From positions 124,001-188,000 of the forward strand of contig NZ_JAENIM010000044.1 in assembly GCF_016595495.1 (NCBI RefSeq): a stretch of 64,000 nucleotides of DNA, written 5' to 3'. Positions 63,480-64,000 of the stretch are shown here, in pieces. The translations under genes were made by a program, and so were the position numbers. The notes under the pieces are model-generated. The model was not told where the DNA came from. It did not search any database and worked only from the letters and a program-made list of their open reading frames with translations. The stretch's first letter is position 1. Each line of letters starts with the position of its first letter. Source of the DNA: Persicirhabdus sediminis. GTDB taxonomy: Bacteria > Verrucomicrobiota > Verrucomicrobiia > Verrucomicrobiales > Akkermansiaceae.

Positions 63480-64000
63480 ATGATAGAAATACCAACACAT
63501 ACCAAGGGGGGGAGAAAGATCTCGTGGCCGAAGCGACAAAGGCTGAAGGGCGAATGGCTAGGGCTTCATGCGCTGGTAGCTATCGGTGGAGCATTGCCAT
63601 TTTGGGCGCTCAAACCAGTGGCTGATTTCCTCGGAGGCATTGGTTATCGTGTGGATCGCCGGGGCCGTGAGCGTGCGCTGGAAAACCTGCAAGTCGCCTT
63701 TGCCAATCGTTTTGATGAAAACGAACGTAAAGATATGATTTTGCGCAGTTACCGCGAGTTTGCGCTGACCTTTTTGCAGCTGTTTTGGTCGCCTAATGTG
63801 ACCCACGAGAATTATCAAAAATACATCGATATCGAACTGGAAGATGAAGCGGCGACACAAAAGGCGCTAGATGAAGGGGCCATCTGGATGACCCCGCATT
63901 ACGCTAACTTTGAGTGGACGGCTCTGGCAGCATCTTGCATGGGAGCCAAACTAACGATCATTGCGGAGGATTTTAAAAACCCTAGCCTGACAGATATTTT
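63480..64000 (+). CDS. Lysophospholipid/lipid A acyltransferase, N-terminal part
   Basis: The first 173 residues of a protein that continues beyond the window, from ATG at 63480. There is a hydrophobic segment (ALVAIGGALPFWALKPVADFL), then RRGRERALENLQVAFANRFDENERKDMILRSYREFALTFLQLF and TPHYANFEW, which matches the catalytic HxxxxE-type motif of LpxL/HtrB-type acyltransferases (usual H-x-G-N-W-E). Such enzymes add secondary acyl chains to lipid A or related lipids. Completeness cannot be judged. Confidence 0.85.
   Translation, partial: MIEIPTHTKGGRKISWPKRQRLKGEWLGLHALVAIGGALPFWALKPVADFLGGIGYRVDRRGRERALENLQVAFANRFDENERKDMILRSYREFALTFLQLFWSPNVTHENYQKYIDIELEDEAATQKALDEGAIWMTPHYANFEWTALAASCMGAKLTIIAEDFKNPSLTDI

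Overview
The window looks like a chromosomal segment of a marine, carbohydrate-degrading member of the Verrucomicrobiota, probably near Rubritalea, Akkermansiaceae or Verrucomicrobiaceae. This placement is inference from content. The evidence is five formylglycine-type sulfatases, a GH29 fucosidase, the tail of a GH92 mannosidase, a PEP-CTERM protein, AraC regulators divergent from sulfatase operons, Bat-type VWA/TPR envelope genes, and many starts without a clear Shine-Dalgarno. No rRNA, tRNA, CRISPR array, transposase or prophage gene was recognised.

Layout. 1-2.8 kb: GH92 tail, then an AraC regulator divergent from a secreted GH29 fucosidase. 2.8-6.0 kb: nudC, a DUF3820 gene and recQ in one reverse-strand operon. 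6.1-12.8 kb: sulfatase, flavin reductase-like protein, DUF4823-type lipoprotein, a large secreted GH123-like protein and a DUF481 outer-membrane protein. 12.9-21.1 kb: carB, two small reverse genes and two more sulfatases. 21.2-27.4 kb: a complete, tightly overlapping Bat (aerotolerance-type) operon of MoxR, DUF58, DUF4381, two VWA proteins, a TPR protein and BatD. 27.4-32.2 kb: metalloprotease-like protein, superoxide dismutase with a cysteine-rich tail, RmuC, PEP-CTERM protein. 32.4-37.5 kb: sugar transporter, PfkB kinase, sialate O-acetylesterase-like enzyme, serine hydrolase. 37.8-38.7 kb: a protein with a Val/Pro/Glu/Lys repeat.

38.7-48.2 kb holds two paralogous cassettes. Each has an AraC-type regulator divergent from a reverse-strand group with a sulfatase (same N-terminal extension and CTPTR active site) and outer-membrane barrels. 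The second cassette also encodes a periplasmic substrate-binding protein with no ABC permease nearby. Together they look like a duplicated, ligand-regulated uptake and desulfation system.

48.2-51.2 kb: thiH-thiS and a nitronate monooxygenase-like flavoprotein. 51.26-52.38 kb: about 3.4 tandem copies of a 323-327 bp unit with no convincing coding content. 52.5-56.4 kb: M28 peptidase, two small proteins, ComF, an inositol monophosphatase-family enzyme and YjdM. 56.4-58.1 kb: a striking array of tiny hairpins with triplet loops, followed by larger nested palindromes. 58.2-63.4 kb: type II lumazine synthase and a second, two-gene Bat locus. The window ends inside a lipid A acyltransferase-type gene.

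Two sequence-wide signals cut across the genes. The palindromic word CCAGCTGG and its relatives (AGCTAGCT, CAGCTGGC) are very frequent and are reused as arms of intergenic hairpins. CTAG, usually rare in bacteria, is common both in genes and between them.
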